Assembly (NCBI GenBank): GCA_022813625.1
Contig: JAKLMB010000002.1
Location: forward strand, 124,001 to 188,000
Origin: Aaosphaeria pasadenensis
Taxonomy: Eukaryota > Ascomycota > Dothideomycetes > Pleosporales
Direction of reading: 5' to 3'
Length of the DNA: 64,000 bases
The translations under genes and the position numbers were made by a program. Positions 46,014 to 58,492 of this stretch are shown here, one piece after another. Positions within the stretch are counted from its first letter, which is position 1; each line of letters opens with the position of its first letter. Below the pieces are notes generated by a model that worked only from the letters and a program-made list of their open reading frames with translations, made no database searches and was not told where the DNA came from.

Positions 46014-47852
46014 ATGTCCTTTCCAATCGCTAACGCTAACCTTTCCAACCTCAAGAGTCCCTCAAGCGTCACAGCTGTCAGCCACCAGCAGTCACCGGCA
46101 ATTTGCCCTTGGAATAATGGAACGTTTTGTCGAAGCATGTCCAGATCAATCGAGCTTGGAAGAGCTGTTATAGGATGTCAAACTGCTCATTTGCAACTGT
46201 GGCTGACCACTTTGATTACAATTTCACCACAGCATCAATCCACAAATCATGAGCAACTCACTTCGAGACATCTACTGGAATATTTGTTGTCTCAAGAAGT
46301 CTGGATCAGTCGTGGGAACGGTTTGCATATTCAGCTCGCTCTCACAGTTCACGGAGAGCCATTGAATAGCGAACAGGTCGATAAATTGGCTGCGAGACTT
46401 GTCAATGCTCCCGTACGTTGTTGACTACGTTGCCGTTATTGTTGTCTTCTTGCCCCTCTTACATGCGTTCAGGTCTGGCGCCAGCTGAGACTCAATGTCA
46501 CCTTGCCTCACAGCTTTAATGACCATAATGGTCGTGATCGGGGCTCAATTCGACTTGAGGTTGATCATATTCGCGACAATAGTAGCGATACACAAGACAG
46601 ACGGCATCGAATTCTTTCAGATGTCCCATTTGCCGATACCCAGCCGCCAGAAGGCGTACCCTCCATGACATTGGACTCAGTCTCGCTCCAAATGGAGGTC
46701 GTGGCGATGATACCACGCACCAAGGGAAGGGCTACAGGTCTTAGGACGATGAATATCAATGGACAAAGCAGTATCCGTGATGAAGTTACCCCGCAAGTGG
46801 AAAACTCCCATAACAATCTGAATGATCGGGAGACTGGGGAGAGCGTTTTAGATGCCTCTATTAAATCGATCCCGGGTGCCGTTCCACTGGCGGTCGATAA
46901 GAAGCGCAAATCCACAGCCGAGCAACGAAGGATTCCATTTGGAACGCCTGATTCACCGGTCGAATGTACGAAACGGTTGAAAGGCATTGGATCATTTCAC
47001 ATGAGGACCAATTATGCCGATCATGATGTGCATCGACTGGTGGACGCTGCCATGCGCACCTCTTTCGGCTCAGGGACATCTAAATTAGTACAGGACATAA
47101 AGTTACTCACGAGTACCTTTACGGGAGGACTGACAGACATTGCACCTGCTCTGTTCAGCGTAGACTATTTCGTTGTATTCGAAACTCTATTCCAAACATT
47201 AAACTTTGAATGCTAACCTTCTTAGGCATTATCGCAGCGGGCCCGTCTCATCCCTACTATTGGTCGATCTTTGAGTTGCATACAGTTCAGAACACCACTA
47301 TCTATGCAGACCCCCAGTACGATGCACTCGCGAGCCGATCTACACCAAGGATGGGGCCGCCATGCAGGTCTGACACTTGAAGCTCGACTATGGATGCATA
47401 GTCAGAAAAGAATACCGACCAAGGGCAAAGTGGTACTCCAGTCATTTGTCGACCATACTGAAAACTCATTACCATGTGATTTATTTCCTGATGATCTTGA
47501 GGCGGAAATCGGGTCGATTCCCCTGAACACACGACGTGAGTTAGTCGAACTCTCAGAGGACAATGACCTCCTTTACATCGACGAGCGAACACCGGCGGGA
47601 ACTGACTCAATCTTACCTTGCGAGTGTCACACCACTGAACCTACAGTCATTGATTTATTGCTGGATGAGGAGGAAGATCTTTTGTTCAACCAATTTCATG
47701 CGAAACTTTGTGCTTCCGACCAAGCCGCAATCAACGGCAGTACAGATGAAATTAATCAGAGTATAATGCTTTGCGACTCGTTCAATCTTAACGAACACAT
47801 ATCCGAGGAGTGCGATGATTTACTCTTTAGGTCTGATGGGAGTTGTGTATAG
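46014..47852 (+). CDS. Unknown 570-residue protein
   Basis: Not recognised. Exons 46014-46412, 46473-47159 and 47226-47852. Both introns are 60-66 bases with GTACGT and GTAGAC donors and TTCAG and CTTAG acceptors, and all phases are zero. The start could also be ATG 46137 (529 residues). The N-terminal 135 residues look folded and helical (HLLEYLLSQEVWISRGNGLHI, then QLALTVHGEPLNSEQVDKLAARL). A polar variable linker follows; then a block RIPFGTPDSPVECTKRLKGIGSF with helical HRLVDAAMRTSF. The C-terminal third is rich in Asp/Glu, with DLLLDEEEDLLFNQFHAKL and several scattered cysteines. No signal peptide or membrane helix. A nuclear regulatory role would fit the acidic tail but is a guess. Confidence 0.75.
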
Positions 47853-50475
47853 CAAACGAATGGCTAGGGCTGGGGTCTTGCGTGATCATTGAAGATACAA
47901 CCAACTGCTTAGCATCAGATGCTTCGAGATTTCTCTAGGCTACACTCGAGCAACTCGTGATTCATATGTGGTGTATGTTACAACTCAAAATTTTCAGACA
48001 ATACCATCAATAGCCATCCAGATCTAGAAATGGAAACTCTAGCTGGACAAAGTTCAAAAGTGCACTATTCGATTGGAGTAGGGTCTGGATCATTTTTGTA
48101 CAGTTCCTGAGCGCGACCAGCTGTTGAGGGATCGATTGATGCTTTGCATGGTGCCGGGCAAGCCACGTATTGTTAATCCCCAGTCGTTCAACCAACACTA
48201 CAGCCACTTCAGTTCGTGTCCGAAGTTCGCCGTTGCCACAAGCCTGGGCACCATAGGGGCCGTCCACTCCGGGCGCGCCGTTTTAGTCTGGTACTGATAA
48301 GCTGTTGGCTGTGTAACGTTAAACTATCACGATCTGCCCCTGACTCGATCATATTTCAACTCTCTACAATATCCACCGTGCTGGTCGGTGTGCAAGTTAT
48401 AATCTGGTACTTACAGATCGAGTGGAGAGCCTGCTGCCAAAGCCAGACTGAGATTAAGAAATTCAAGTTTGACGCCTAAGCACACCGGACGGCATACGAG
48501 TATACTGGGCACGAGAAAACCGTCCAAATTTGCCCGTGTATTCTTCAACTATCTAAACCCACAGGCTTTCATATTAAAAGGAGCTAATTGTTGCAAACGT
48601 TGACCGTGGTAGCGTGGAGTAACAGCTCCTCTGCTGCCCCATCATCTTAGCCTATAGTAAAGATGATCAAACAAAATACCACGCAGAAAATTCAGACTTT
48701 GCACGTCTTATGAGAACGTTCTAGAGCCTAATTTACGGTCATAGATGCGTTCAGGCTTTGAGACTGGTGAGCAAGGATACCGAGAAGTTTAATTCAGTTG
48801 AGTGTTCTCCGTACCTGACGGGGACCAAGGAGTTACCACCAAACAGGTACGAGTAGTTCCCAGACTTTACCTAGATCGTAGCGCCACTCCGACAAGCGAG
48901 CGCCGATCTGATCGGCCGGGGCGTTTGGTCAGCTTGGATTCGCACGGAGATCACTTAGTTAGCCTAGTAGCTATCTAGCGATGTGACTGGAACACGAAGG
49001 CATTTCTCATTCAACTGTTAGAACTATCCTACTCTGTTCCGCGTAGTTATTTCTCTTAGATGGCTGGCCTCAAGTGACGGTCTCCCACATACACGAATGA
49101 GAAGAAGGAGAGCCGTTTTGCTCCACATATGACCACATTGGACGCGGGGTATGCACTTCAACCCATTTTCACAATTTCGTTCTGATCAAGTACAATACTG
49201 AGCTCCTGCGAAATTGGACACACTGGTTTTCCCATAAAAGAGGCTCAAATATTACCATGCTGCCGCTGGCCTTGCGTCTTATTGGCACATCAAATTCAAC
49301 AATTTTTGCTGACTCTTGGTCGTTGCTCTGCGTGCCTACCCAGCCGTATTCGGGTACAGTCTCAGTGAACAGCCATATCTCGAAGATATGCGCTGTATAG
49401 CCTTAGTTTGGAGGAGTTATAGTTGATATGTGAGATACTCTGAAATATATTTTAGAACTTCTATTTTCCCAATATTGAGGAATTTCACGTCACACATGTG
49501 TCTCCATTTCTGTGCTTTAATGATATTTCTGCGCTCAATCTAGCTCAACCTGTAAAAGGTCAGTAGCAGACTAAACGCATTCCATAGGCCGCACAGGATT
49601 TGGACTATCAAGTTCTTCACGCATTATTTCAAGCTGATATAGTAATAGATGCATTGACGAGAAGTTTCACTAAAGAGAGAGTCAGCCGAGACTAGACATC
49701 TTATAATAGGCTTTGGCTAGCAAGTGCGCTAAGATAGTATAAAGCACTAGATGTTCACATTGCTCCACGATGTGCCGGTACTAGGTTCGTAGCACGCCTT
49801 ATGATCAAATGTGACAGGCACTCTATGATGTGGCGCGCCAGGGCACCGTTTTCACAGGCTGAGTTAATGATACGCTATCTCTTAGAACGTCGCGTATCAG
49901 CCAAAACGGCTCTAATGGTGGGATGGCAGGTCTATTGTTGCGATTGCGCATTTGACCGAGGCAACCCAGTCCACACCACGGAGGCGTTCACCTGAAAGGT
50001 TATTCGGCACCATGGAATCTGAATACAAAAGAGGGCGTACCCTGCATCTCACGTCTAGTGGCTCAGTTTCATGGTCCATTGTCCAGTTAATTCTCTCGTT
50101 TCGTCTATTCAAGAGAAGTTGAGGCGTGGACGACTTGGCCCACAGATACATCACAGTGTGTACATATTCTTGGAGTGATTGTTCGAATCTCGATTTGATT
50201 ACGTACCTGCGTCCGGAGGCCAGCTCCGAGATTAATATGAACGGATATAACGCTTAGAGAAAAGGCATCTGCAGAGGCCAGACGGACCAGCTCCGGGACG
50301 GGCCAAAGTGACCCAACAACCGCACGGCTGGCTTTCAAGTGTGGGAAGGGTAAGTGATCAAAACTCCATCCATTGCATTCTTATCTCGGCAAACTGACTG
50401 TTCTTGAGTAGAGTACTTGATCTTTGCTTAAGAGACCTGAACGGGCCGACCGAGTGTTTCTATCCCACTTCTACC
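47853..50475. other. Gene-poor stretch of 2.6 kb
   Basis: No supported gene. Overlapping frames on opposite strands at 48007-48479 are not convincing. The DNA is moderately AT-rich and stops are frequent on both strands. A decayed gene or transposon remnant is possible, but I could not recognise one. The end holds the promoter of the MHYT gene. Confidence 0.5.
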
Positions 50476-53109
50476 ATGCAGTCGGATCTCAGCATCAAGT
50501 ACCCAATTGGGAGTACGCCGGCTATTCATTATCTTCCATACTTGATTTTCATTTCTTACATCGTGAGCTTGATCGGTGCCATCACGACAGTTGAGCTTCT
50601 TCACAGACGGGTTGCTGTATCAGGATGGCGCAACCTGTATGTCCGCACTTCGTGTCTAGTTGGCAAAAACGATTTCTAACAATTAATTAGTGTACAATTG
50701 GCAGCCTGCTCGGTATCATTCGGATTGGTCTCAATATGGTGCATGCACTTTGTTGGTAACCGTGCGATCGTGCTTGGTGATGGAGAAGATCAGATCCAGC
50801 TATATTACAGTGCGACATACACCACGGTGTCCGCCATTTTGCCTATCATCGTTATATTCATAGGACTCCTCGTTGCTGACACCTTCTACAAAGGGAGCAA
50901 AGGCTCTGTCACTCGGTATATATCGCTCATCTTGTGTGGATTATGCACTGGTGCATCGGTCACGGAGATGCACTATCTGGGCAATTACGGTACCACGAAT
51001 TACGTTCTTAAGCCTGATTTGGCTTACATTATGGGTGCTGCTACGATTGCCGTTATCGCCTGCATGACCTCATTCGGGCTTTTCTTCCATTGGACTGGAC
51101 GCTGGGTGAATAACACTTGGAGGCGAATGACCGTGGCATGCTTCCTCGCGGTGGCAGTATCCGGGATGCACTGGACTGCAGCCGCTGGGACCTCTTATAA
51201 GATCCAGGGATATCACAACGGGCCTGGAAATGCAAGGAATGTTAATCTCATTATCGCAGTCTGTCTTGTAAGTTTCTCTAGAGCGTATCTATGTCCACGT
51301 GCTGACGTTAGTCGAAGAGCCTGGCAGCTTGTGGGGTCTGCTTTGCACTTGGATTCCTCAAGCAACGCGAGAACAGGAAATTGAGAGATAGGGCTCAGCA
51401 GGTTGTGCTAGCCGTAGCAACCTTTGATAGCCAAGGAAGAGTGTTGGTCAATCAGGGAGGTCTCCTTCCCTGTCAGACGATCACCAGGCGCTTCCATCAG
51501 CGGGTGAGTTTGAGATGTTGCTATACCAGCTAGAAGACACGATTGTTGATCATGCTAGACATTCGACGAGGATTTCAATATCGCACATCCCGTTTTTCAA
51601 TGGATCTTCCGAGTTTCGAGGCATTGGAACGGGATTATCGACCTCATCCCATCGATGCGTGATCACTTGCTTGCTACAGGAGATCTTCAACCTAACACGC
51701 CTATCATGAGTGGCAGTCGTTCCTCAATGGGATTCGAAGATAACACCAACTACTCGGCAACTTTCCGAGAACTCTTTTGTGTCACGGCGCACGACATTGC
51801 TCGCAGTCTTGAAACGAGGCTTCAGGATCTTGGAAATCTCTACGAGGATGTGCTCACCACTGGAACACTACTTAACAAAACACTTTGGACAACAAACCAC
51901 GGGAACAAGGCAATTCTGGCAGCAGATATTGCAACGTCATCTGGTGATATTGAGACTGGCCTGGCAAGTCCCATCCTTTTTGGGAGAGGTCAGATGCTGG
52001 TGCTCACCAAAAAGATTGGGAATGAGGAAGCAAACCGACTGCAAGATATAGGATATCGATTTGCAAGCATAGATCAAGTGGGGGATACTCTTGCACGCAG
52101 CTTCCAGATTCCACGCCTTGATCTTGATGCCTTGATGTCGAAACTCGAGCGTTCCAGCCAAAGGGAAGCCTGGGCACCTCTTAATGGAACCTTCCTGGCT
52201 GCTTTCCTTCTCCAACCCTCGCCAGTCATCAAGGGTCTAAACGTCATTGTGCCAACAGCCAATCCAGACCGATTACCGATGGTGCAACTCGCGCCTCATG
52301 AGCTCCATCCAAACCATGCTCGACTACTTTCTCAATTCAACGGACTGACTCTCGATGAGTGCATGAATCGCATCTCACAACGCTCACGCACTGGTTCAAA
52401 TGATGATATTTGGCTGGAAAAGTTTCGCAGTAGAATTTATGAGCTCTACCAGGACGTATCTGAACAATCTTTGCGCCAGGCCATGTTTTCGTCACAACCG
52501 CTTAAAGCTATGCATGGAATTAATGGTCAGAACGATTTGAGCGAAGCCACCGTGTTCGCATTTTGTGGTATCAAGGAAGTGAACAATCAAACGCTTCAGA
52601 ATCAGGATTTGCAATATGTTCCATTGTCTTTCTTTAGAACGCAGCAAAGGACTTATCCTGGTTGCCCCGATCATGCAATCCTGGCTCACGAAAACCACAA
52701 AGAATTTGCCACAATTCAGACTTTTCGAGCCGAAGCAATCTCACCAACATCGCCAAAAAGCAGCAAATGGTCATTGTGGCCATTTGCGACAAAATCCGAT
52801 GCGTCTTCGGTGATCACAGTTCAGCCCGATTCAAGTTCTGAAAAGGGGTTGGTTCCTATTGTGCGGCAAATGTCCTCCAACAATGTTAGCTATCCTTTTG
52901 GAGGTATAATGGTCAGTCAGGATGTCACGATCCATGATGGAAAGGATACCCATAATATGGAACTTAGCGACATGGGTGTTCGAGCTGAAGCCGGCATTGG
53001 GGACCAGGAACGACAGACTATGGCAGACAGGTTGATGGCAATCACAACTTCTTTCCGTGAGCCACACAACAAAACGCTTATGAAAGAACACAGCCATGTC
53101 CGCGCCTGA
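50476..53109 (+). CDS. MHYT-domain membrane sensor protein (826 residues)
   Basis: Four exons: 50476-50636, 50691-51267, 51312-51503 and 51559-53109. The first ~250 residues contain seven hydrophobic helices of an MHYT domain. The defining motif appears three times: MHFVG at 72, MHYLG at 147 and MHWTA at 213, each near the outer face of a helix. In bacteria this domain is proposed to bind copper and sense oxygen, CO or NO. A cytosolic segment follows with a PAS-like look (VVLAVATFDSQGRVLVNQGGLLP, then FQWIFRVSRHWNGIIDLIP). After that comes a fungal-specific C-terminal half with no recognisable kinase, GGDEF or cyclase motif. The fourth exon joins in a frame different from the naive ATG reading, and the splice (GTGAGT to GCTAG) restores the FNIAHPVFQW block. 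The ATG at 50476 has a CTACC context. A sensory role is inferred from the domain only. Confidence 0.9.
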
Positions 53110-53815
53110 TCTGAACTACTCTCGTTTCCATCCCTAATCTCTCAGTGGTTTCTTTGTATCTTTTTAATTAACGACATCTTCATTTGCATATCGGCGCTAG
53201 GACTCGTCCTCGGTGGAAATACCCAATGAGGTTCAACATCCACCTTGGCTCTTTCGTATCTTTTACTCTGCACTAGGCAAACGGGTTTTTTCTTTTTCAT
53301 CATGGACACGCGGAACGGCGGGAATGTCATCAGTAACGGGAACGTTCTGGTTGGGCGGTGGGCGTTGATGGTTGTTTTAATTTTGAATCGTAAGATGTAA
53401 TACAATCAGACACAACATGTGATTTCCACTCCTTGATAAGAGATATAATCGTGGACTGAGTAATAATACCTAAGTCGTTATTCCGTATGCTTAGTTACTC
53501 ATTAGTCCTCCTCCATCTTTACTTTACCATGCTGCCCTGTCGTGCCTGTAACCATGGCACGCATGGACATCTCCGGTCCCGAGTGGGCGGAGCCGATGTG
53601 CGTAAATCCTTGGCAGCCCAAACCGACGTCAATCCACACTTTTGTACCCCACGCGCATAGGATGCAATTTCTTTTGCCTCGATCTTGAAAGCAACCTTAT
53701 TCTTTGTACAATATAGTTTTGATAATAAATTGAGTCCCCACGAACAACTTCATTCCTGGTCGGCAACATATTCACAATCGCTTTCAGCTCGAGCTGACCG
53801 GCCCTCATCTTCGAG
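53110..53815. other. Intergenic, no gene seen
   Basis: A 0.7 kb spacer with the 3' region of the MHYT gene and the CIA1 promoter. No repeat or motif cluster recognised. Confidence 0.6.
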
Positions 53816-55126
53816 ATGGAAACCCCACTCATAACGCCCTCACACAAGATCAAAGCCCTCGCAACCCTCTCCCCACCCTCAAATTCCCGCACATGGCAGA
53901 CCGCACCACATCCAAGCCTGCCGTTGGTCGCGACCGCATGCTCTGATCGTACCGTTCGAGTGTACAGCCTCACGTCATTCACGTTACTCCACTCCGTCGC
54001 TGGTGGGCACAAGCGGAGCGTCCGGGCGGTCAGTTGGAAGCCTCACACCGCGGGGCAAAGCGTGCTCGCCACGGGCAGTTTCGATGCCAGTGCGGGAATT
54101 TGGAGACGGGAAGAGCAGGGCTTGGAAGAAGATTACACGAATAGACGAGTGGGAGGCGACGAGGATGACGAAGAGGAGGACGACGCCGACGATTACCAAT
54201 TCTCCTGCATTCTAGACGGCCACGAATCGGAGATCAAGTCTCTTTCTTGGTCACCCTCAGGACAATACCTGGCGACATGTTCGAGGGACAAATCGGTGTG
54301 GATCTGGGAAGAGTTGGAGGATGACAATTTCGAGACCGTGGCCGTACTGCAGGAACATGATGGAGATGTCAAATGTGTAGCGTGGCACCCTGAAGAAGAT
54401 CTGCTGGCCAGTGCGAGCTATGACGATACTGTAAGATTGTACAGAGAAGATGCAGATGATTGGGTTCAAGTGTCTCTTATCAGTGGACATCCGCAGACTG
54501 TCTGGTGGGTGCAATTCGAAGGCAGTGGCATGTCGAAGAAGGATTTTCGCCAGGCAGGAAGTAACGGCAATGAAGAAAGGTCACGGCACATAGATTTACT
54601 AGAGCGATCAGGCCCGCGATTGGCAACGTGCTCAGATGACTGCACAGTGCGGGTATGGCGTCGAATACCTAAAGACACAACAGGACAAGGTTCCTTAAAT
54701 GCGGGAATTCCCAGCATAATTCGTTCCTTTTCCGTGGACGAGGCATGGATACAGGAGGCAATTCTCCCGAAACGCCACGACAGAGCTGTCTACTCTGTCT
54801 CCTGGAGCCAAAGGACAGGCATGATTGTGAGCGCAGGCAGTGATGGGAAGATCGTGGTATACAGAGAGCGTTGGAAGGATCAGACAAATGGAATTACGAC
54901 TACAGGCGAGGTAGATAACCCGACAACTCAAGATGCTGAGTTCTCGCCGACCGAATGGGTTGTTGTCGCAGAGTTATTCTCAGCACACGATGTCTTCGAG
55001 ATCAACCATGTGTGTTGGGCGAAAAGAAGTGACAAGGGACGGCGCAGTGAGGATGAAGAGGTTATCGTCAGCACAGGCGATGATGGTGAAGTCAGGGTAT
55101 GGACTGTATCAGAAGAAGGCGTGTAG
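53816..55126 (+). CDS. CIA1: Cytosolic iron-sulfur protein assembly WD40 protein CIA1
   Basis: A single exon of 436 residues. Cia1 is the seven-bladed WD40 subunit of the CIA targeting complex, which inserts Fe-S clusters into cytosolic and nuclear apoproteins. WD-repeat signatures are clear: ATACSDRTVRVY, LATGSFDASAGIW, LDGHESEIKSLSWSPSGQYLATCSRDKSVWIWE, LQEHDGDVKCVAWHPEEDLLASASYDDTVRLY, SGHPQTVWWVQF, LATCSDDCTVRVW, HDRAVYSVSW to VSAGSDGKIVVY, and AHDVFEINHVCW to VSTGDDGEVRVW. SYDDTVRLYRED and the VFEINHVCW-type last blade are typical of Cia1 rather than other WD40 proteins. An acidic loop (about 114-126, GDEDDEEEDDADD) and a polar insertion after blade 5 lengthen it beyond yeast Cia1 (about 330), as is common in filamentous fungi. 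It is the only clearly intronless conserved gene here. Confidence 0.95.
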   Translation: METPLITPSHKIKALATLSPPSNSRTWQTAPHPSLPLVATACSDRTVRVYSLTSFTLLHSVAGGHKRSVRAVSWKPHTAGQSVLATGSFDASAGIWRREEQGLEEDYTNRRVGGDEDDEEEDDADDYQFSCILDGHESEIKSLSWSPSGQYLATCSRDKSVWIWEELEDDNFETVAVLQEHDGDVKCVAWHPEEDLLASASYDDTVRLYREDADDWVQVSLISGHPQTVWWVQFEGSGMSKKDFRQAGSNGNEERSRHIDLLERSGPRLATCSDDCTVRVWRRIPKDTTGQGSLNAGIPSIIRSFSVDEAWIQEAILPKRHDRAVYSVSWSQRTGMIVSAGSDGKIVVYRERWKDQTNGITTTGEVDNPTTQDAEFSPTEWVVVAELFSAHDVFEINHVCWAKRSDKGRRSEDEEVIVSTGDDGEVRVWTVSEEGV

Positions 55127-56167
55127 TTGTGATATATCGCCAGCTTTGAGCATATCAATCCATTGCGCATATCGCAAGTAAGCCAGGGAACGAGATTGCT
55201 ACACTGTTTTGTGTCCCATGACGATGTGTTACAGAGAAGTTCAAAACATGATAGCTGGTAATCTGATGCTATCATAGTGAGACAAGACCTGGAAAGGTTA
55301 TCCAATGATACGCTTGCGCGGTTTCTTTTCCATGACCAAACTTGTCGTGTCGTTGATCTGACGTAGCGGGGTTCCTCCAACGCCCCCTTTCCTGCGGTAC
55401 TAACTGTGCACGATTGCATACTACGTACGGAGTATTGTGTGTGTGGGCATCTACTCTACCTACGAGTAACGATCTAAGGTAAGCTTAAGTGGGGTGGGAA
55501 AGTATACCTCAAGTAAGAGCAAGTAAGATGGCATGCCTGCAATACGTTATCTCGATAATTGTTGAATTTACTACATGTATGTAATGATAAGAGGGCAGAA
55601 GTTGGACAATGGGTGAGATGCCGCATCAGGGGGGTTGTTGTTGTCGATGTGAAGAGGCGAGGGAGAGACAGCGTCATGCCGAGCAATGACCTGAATCAGG
55701 GAAGTCTGGGAAATTTAACTCTAACCACAATCATAACCATGTCGCATCGCTTCCGCGTTCACGCCATTTCTCCCTCCTTTACCTTTTAATCTTTTTCGTC
55801 ACTGCCACCCATCGACAATATCCATCCCGACTTGGTTGACCCTTTTTCCTTGTCTGCCGGTCGGCCTTGAAGCTCAAGGCGAAGGACATCCACCGATTTT
55901 GCCATCCCTGGTTCACGCACGTCATTAAGGGCACCTTCGCAGACCCAAGAAAGACGCGTCGTTTAGTGGGCATTGCGGACGACCTCCGCAAAACGACACA
56001 CATCCAACAAGAGTTCGCCGACGCCAATTGCAGCCACTCCGGATCTGTGCCCTTCACCTCTCATACGAGTGAACTACAAGCTCCCCACACCTGAATCTCT
56101 TTCCCCCTTACACCGAACCGAACCGCATCGCTACGCCGCCAAGGCAAGCATTCAACAATTACCTCAG
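55127..56167. other. Intergenic, no gene seen
   Basis: About 1 kb. One exact TACGGAGTA at 55436. The part from 55780 on is the probable leader of the cytidylyltransferase gene; its short frames do not begin with ATG or are out of frame. Confidence 0.6.
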
Positions 56168-57646
56168 ATGCCCCCGAAGCGCAAGCGATCGACGACACTC
56201 TCCTCCGTTAAGAATTTAGAGATGGATATCGCTCAGCCATCCTCTCGCGATGCTTCCGGCGAAGACGTCGAAGACCCTGTGCTCCAAGAAGTCACCTCGA
56301 AAAAGGAGCGACAGGCAGAATCACATGCACCCACGAAGCGAGCCCGCTCCATCAGGAACGATGTAGATGGAGGTGAAGACAATGAGGGAGAGAGCGCTAC
56401 TAAAAAGAGCCGACGAACGTCGTCAGGCGAGGCCTCGAAACAGGCTGCGATTGACCGCGCCGAGCACGGCGAGAATGGAGAAGCTGGTACAATGAGGATG
56501 CCGGACCCTCCAAGAGCAGGCTTGGTAGATCCAAAGGGCTACAAGACGAATCCTCCTCCCACCGGCAGACCCGTTCGCGTATACGCAGATGGAGTCTTTG
56601 ACCTGTTCCACTTGGGCCACATGCGTGCCCTGCAACAGGCGAAAACTGCATTCCCTGATGTCCATCTTATCGTTGGTGTCACTGGTGATAAGGAGACGCA
56701 CCGCAGGAAGGGTCTCACGGTGCTTTCTGCCAGGGAGCGCGCTGAAAGTGTGCGACACTGCAAGTGGGTAGATGAGGTTGTTGAGGATTGCCCTTGGATC
56801 ATTACCGATGCACCTGAATTCCTCGAAAAGCACAAGATCGACTACGTCGCTCACGATGATCTGCCTTATGGTGCAGAAGAGGGCGACGACATCTATTCCG
56901 AGATTAAATCGCGGGGCATGTTCCTGGTTACTCAGAGAACTGAAGGTCTGAGCACAACGGGTATTATTACAAAGTCAGCATCCTACCTCCCCAAGCCGTT
57001 GCTTACACACTGTTAACCCATTTCAGGATTGTTCGCGACTATGATCAGTACATTGATCGCCAATTAAAGCGTGGAACTTCCCGACAGGAATTGAATGTCT
57101 CGTGGCTGAAGAAGAATGAGCTGGACATCAAGCGCAACATGGCTGAGCTACGAGATAGTATCAAGTCGAATTGGCTCGTTACCGGCCAGGAATTGAGCAA
57201 GGATTTCAAGCACTTTTGGCAGTCCAGCAGGCCAGCAAGCCCCGCACGGACGCCGGTCCAGGAACGTACGCAGGAGGGTGCAATGACACCCAATGCTGCA
57301 GCTGCAGCTTCTGCGGTTTCTCCATCCGCAGTATCACGCCTGAGTCACCTTGATATTCCTAGAGCCGGCGCTCCGGAGAGGGGTTCCTCAGACTTTGCTG
57401 CTGGTTACAGTCTTGGCATGATTGGTGGTGTTCGCTCCTGGGTATGCATAATTCATTGTATAGACGTGTAGGCTCCGAGCCCAGCTAATCAACATGCAGA
57501 TGGCACGCAGCAGGCGGAACCTAAACGACAGCAGGCCCCAGAGTCCGCTCAGTGACGAAGACGATTCTGACGAGAAGAGCCCTCAGCCACCACGTGGGCG
57601 AGCAAGCAAACAATTAAAATCCGAAGCGATGGATGAACGTGCCTAA
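56168..57646 (+). CDS. PCT1: Choline-phosphate cytidylyltransferase
   Basis: Rate-limiting enzyme of the CDP-choline route to phosphatidylcholine: CTP plus phosphocholine gives CDP-choline. Exons 56168-56973, 57027-57441 and 57500-57646 give 455 residues. The N-terminal ~130 residues are disordered with basic clusters (PPKRKRS, KKSRR) that suggest nuclear location, as in yeast Pct1. The catalytic core begins [22 protein letters not shown], with the nucleotide-binding HxGH at 148-151. [16 protein letters not shown] and [16 protein letters not shown] follow, then the [19 protein letters not shown] motif (from about 257), which spans intron 1. The stretch [24 protein letters not shown] and beyond fits the amphipathic membrane-sensing helix. 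The C-terminus is Ser/Pro-rich and probably phosphorylated. The first donor is the less common GTCAGC. The ATG at 56168 is the first in frame. Confidence 0.96.
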
Positions 57647-58492
57647 AGAGGCCAGCCTATTCTTTTAGTACCCGTTGACTCCAGTATCTCCTAATATTCT
57701 CCTTCGTCCGAATAGCGCTTAGCCGACTAGATTTCCAATCGTAAGGTACTGACAACGAGAATTGTAACATCTTTTTCCTTACTTTATGTGGTTCGCTCTT
57801 CAAATGTACTCACTTTGGACAAACGACAAACGCCGCACCACCTACCGGCGCGATTGACTACTGCCAGCGAAATGCTCCAGCGTCCTATCCACTTCTTTCT
57901 TGAACAAGTATTACTATCACAATTAAGATTTCCTCCTGTTTCCAGAGCTGTCTGTCTGTCCCCCTTATGAGAACATGGTTTGACCTTCTAACCTTTCGGT
58001 ACAAGTAACAAGAACCAGATTGCTCTCAAACGCTGGCGACATCCCTGATGTGAACTGTCCATTTTTGATTGTTGGAGTTTGATACTGCTCTAGCCTCTTT
58101 GATGATTGTAGCAATCTGTTTTCTCACCCTTCATTTGTCTCCTCATCCGAAGTTGTTGTCTGATGGCTTGCTTGCATGTCTATACCTTTAGGTTGCAAAA
58201 TAGCTAGGTGTTAGGAAGGTACAAAAGCAATTGTCAACTGACTGGCTTGACTTATCGCATTGGAGTCCCAACCCACTCATAAAACGAATTGGTTCACCGA
58301 AACACCTTCTTGACACAACAGTCCTTCCGGGTTAGCGTGCACAATTCCACCACATTGCAGTCCTTCACGCCTTACTATCAATACCTCATTTTCCGCCTAC
58401 ACTTACTATTCGATAAACAACATCTCGCTATCAATATCTGAAGCGTACTAAGGCAAAAGGAAAGGAGCGAAGAACAAGACCAGAGGGGTGAA
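57647..58492. other. Intergenic, no gene seen
   Basis: 0.85 kb with the PCT1 3' region and the presumed promoter of the small Cys-rich frame that follows. Rich in T and C on the plus strand. No motif copies. Confidence 0.55.

Noticed and set aside
48007..48479. Overlapping frames on opposite strands, one with a hydrophobic stretch
   Set aside because: Neither has a good start or relatives that I recognise; they could be decay products but nothing supports a gene call.
47853..50400. Possible transposon remnant
   Set aside because: No terminal repeats, target duplications, or integrase, transposase or reverse-transcriptase motifs were found.
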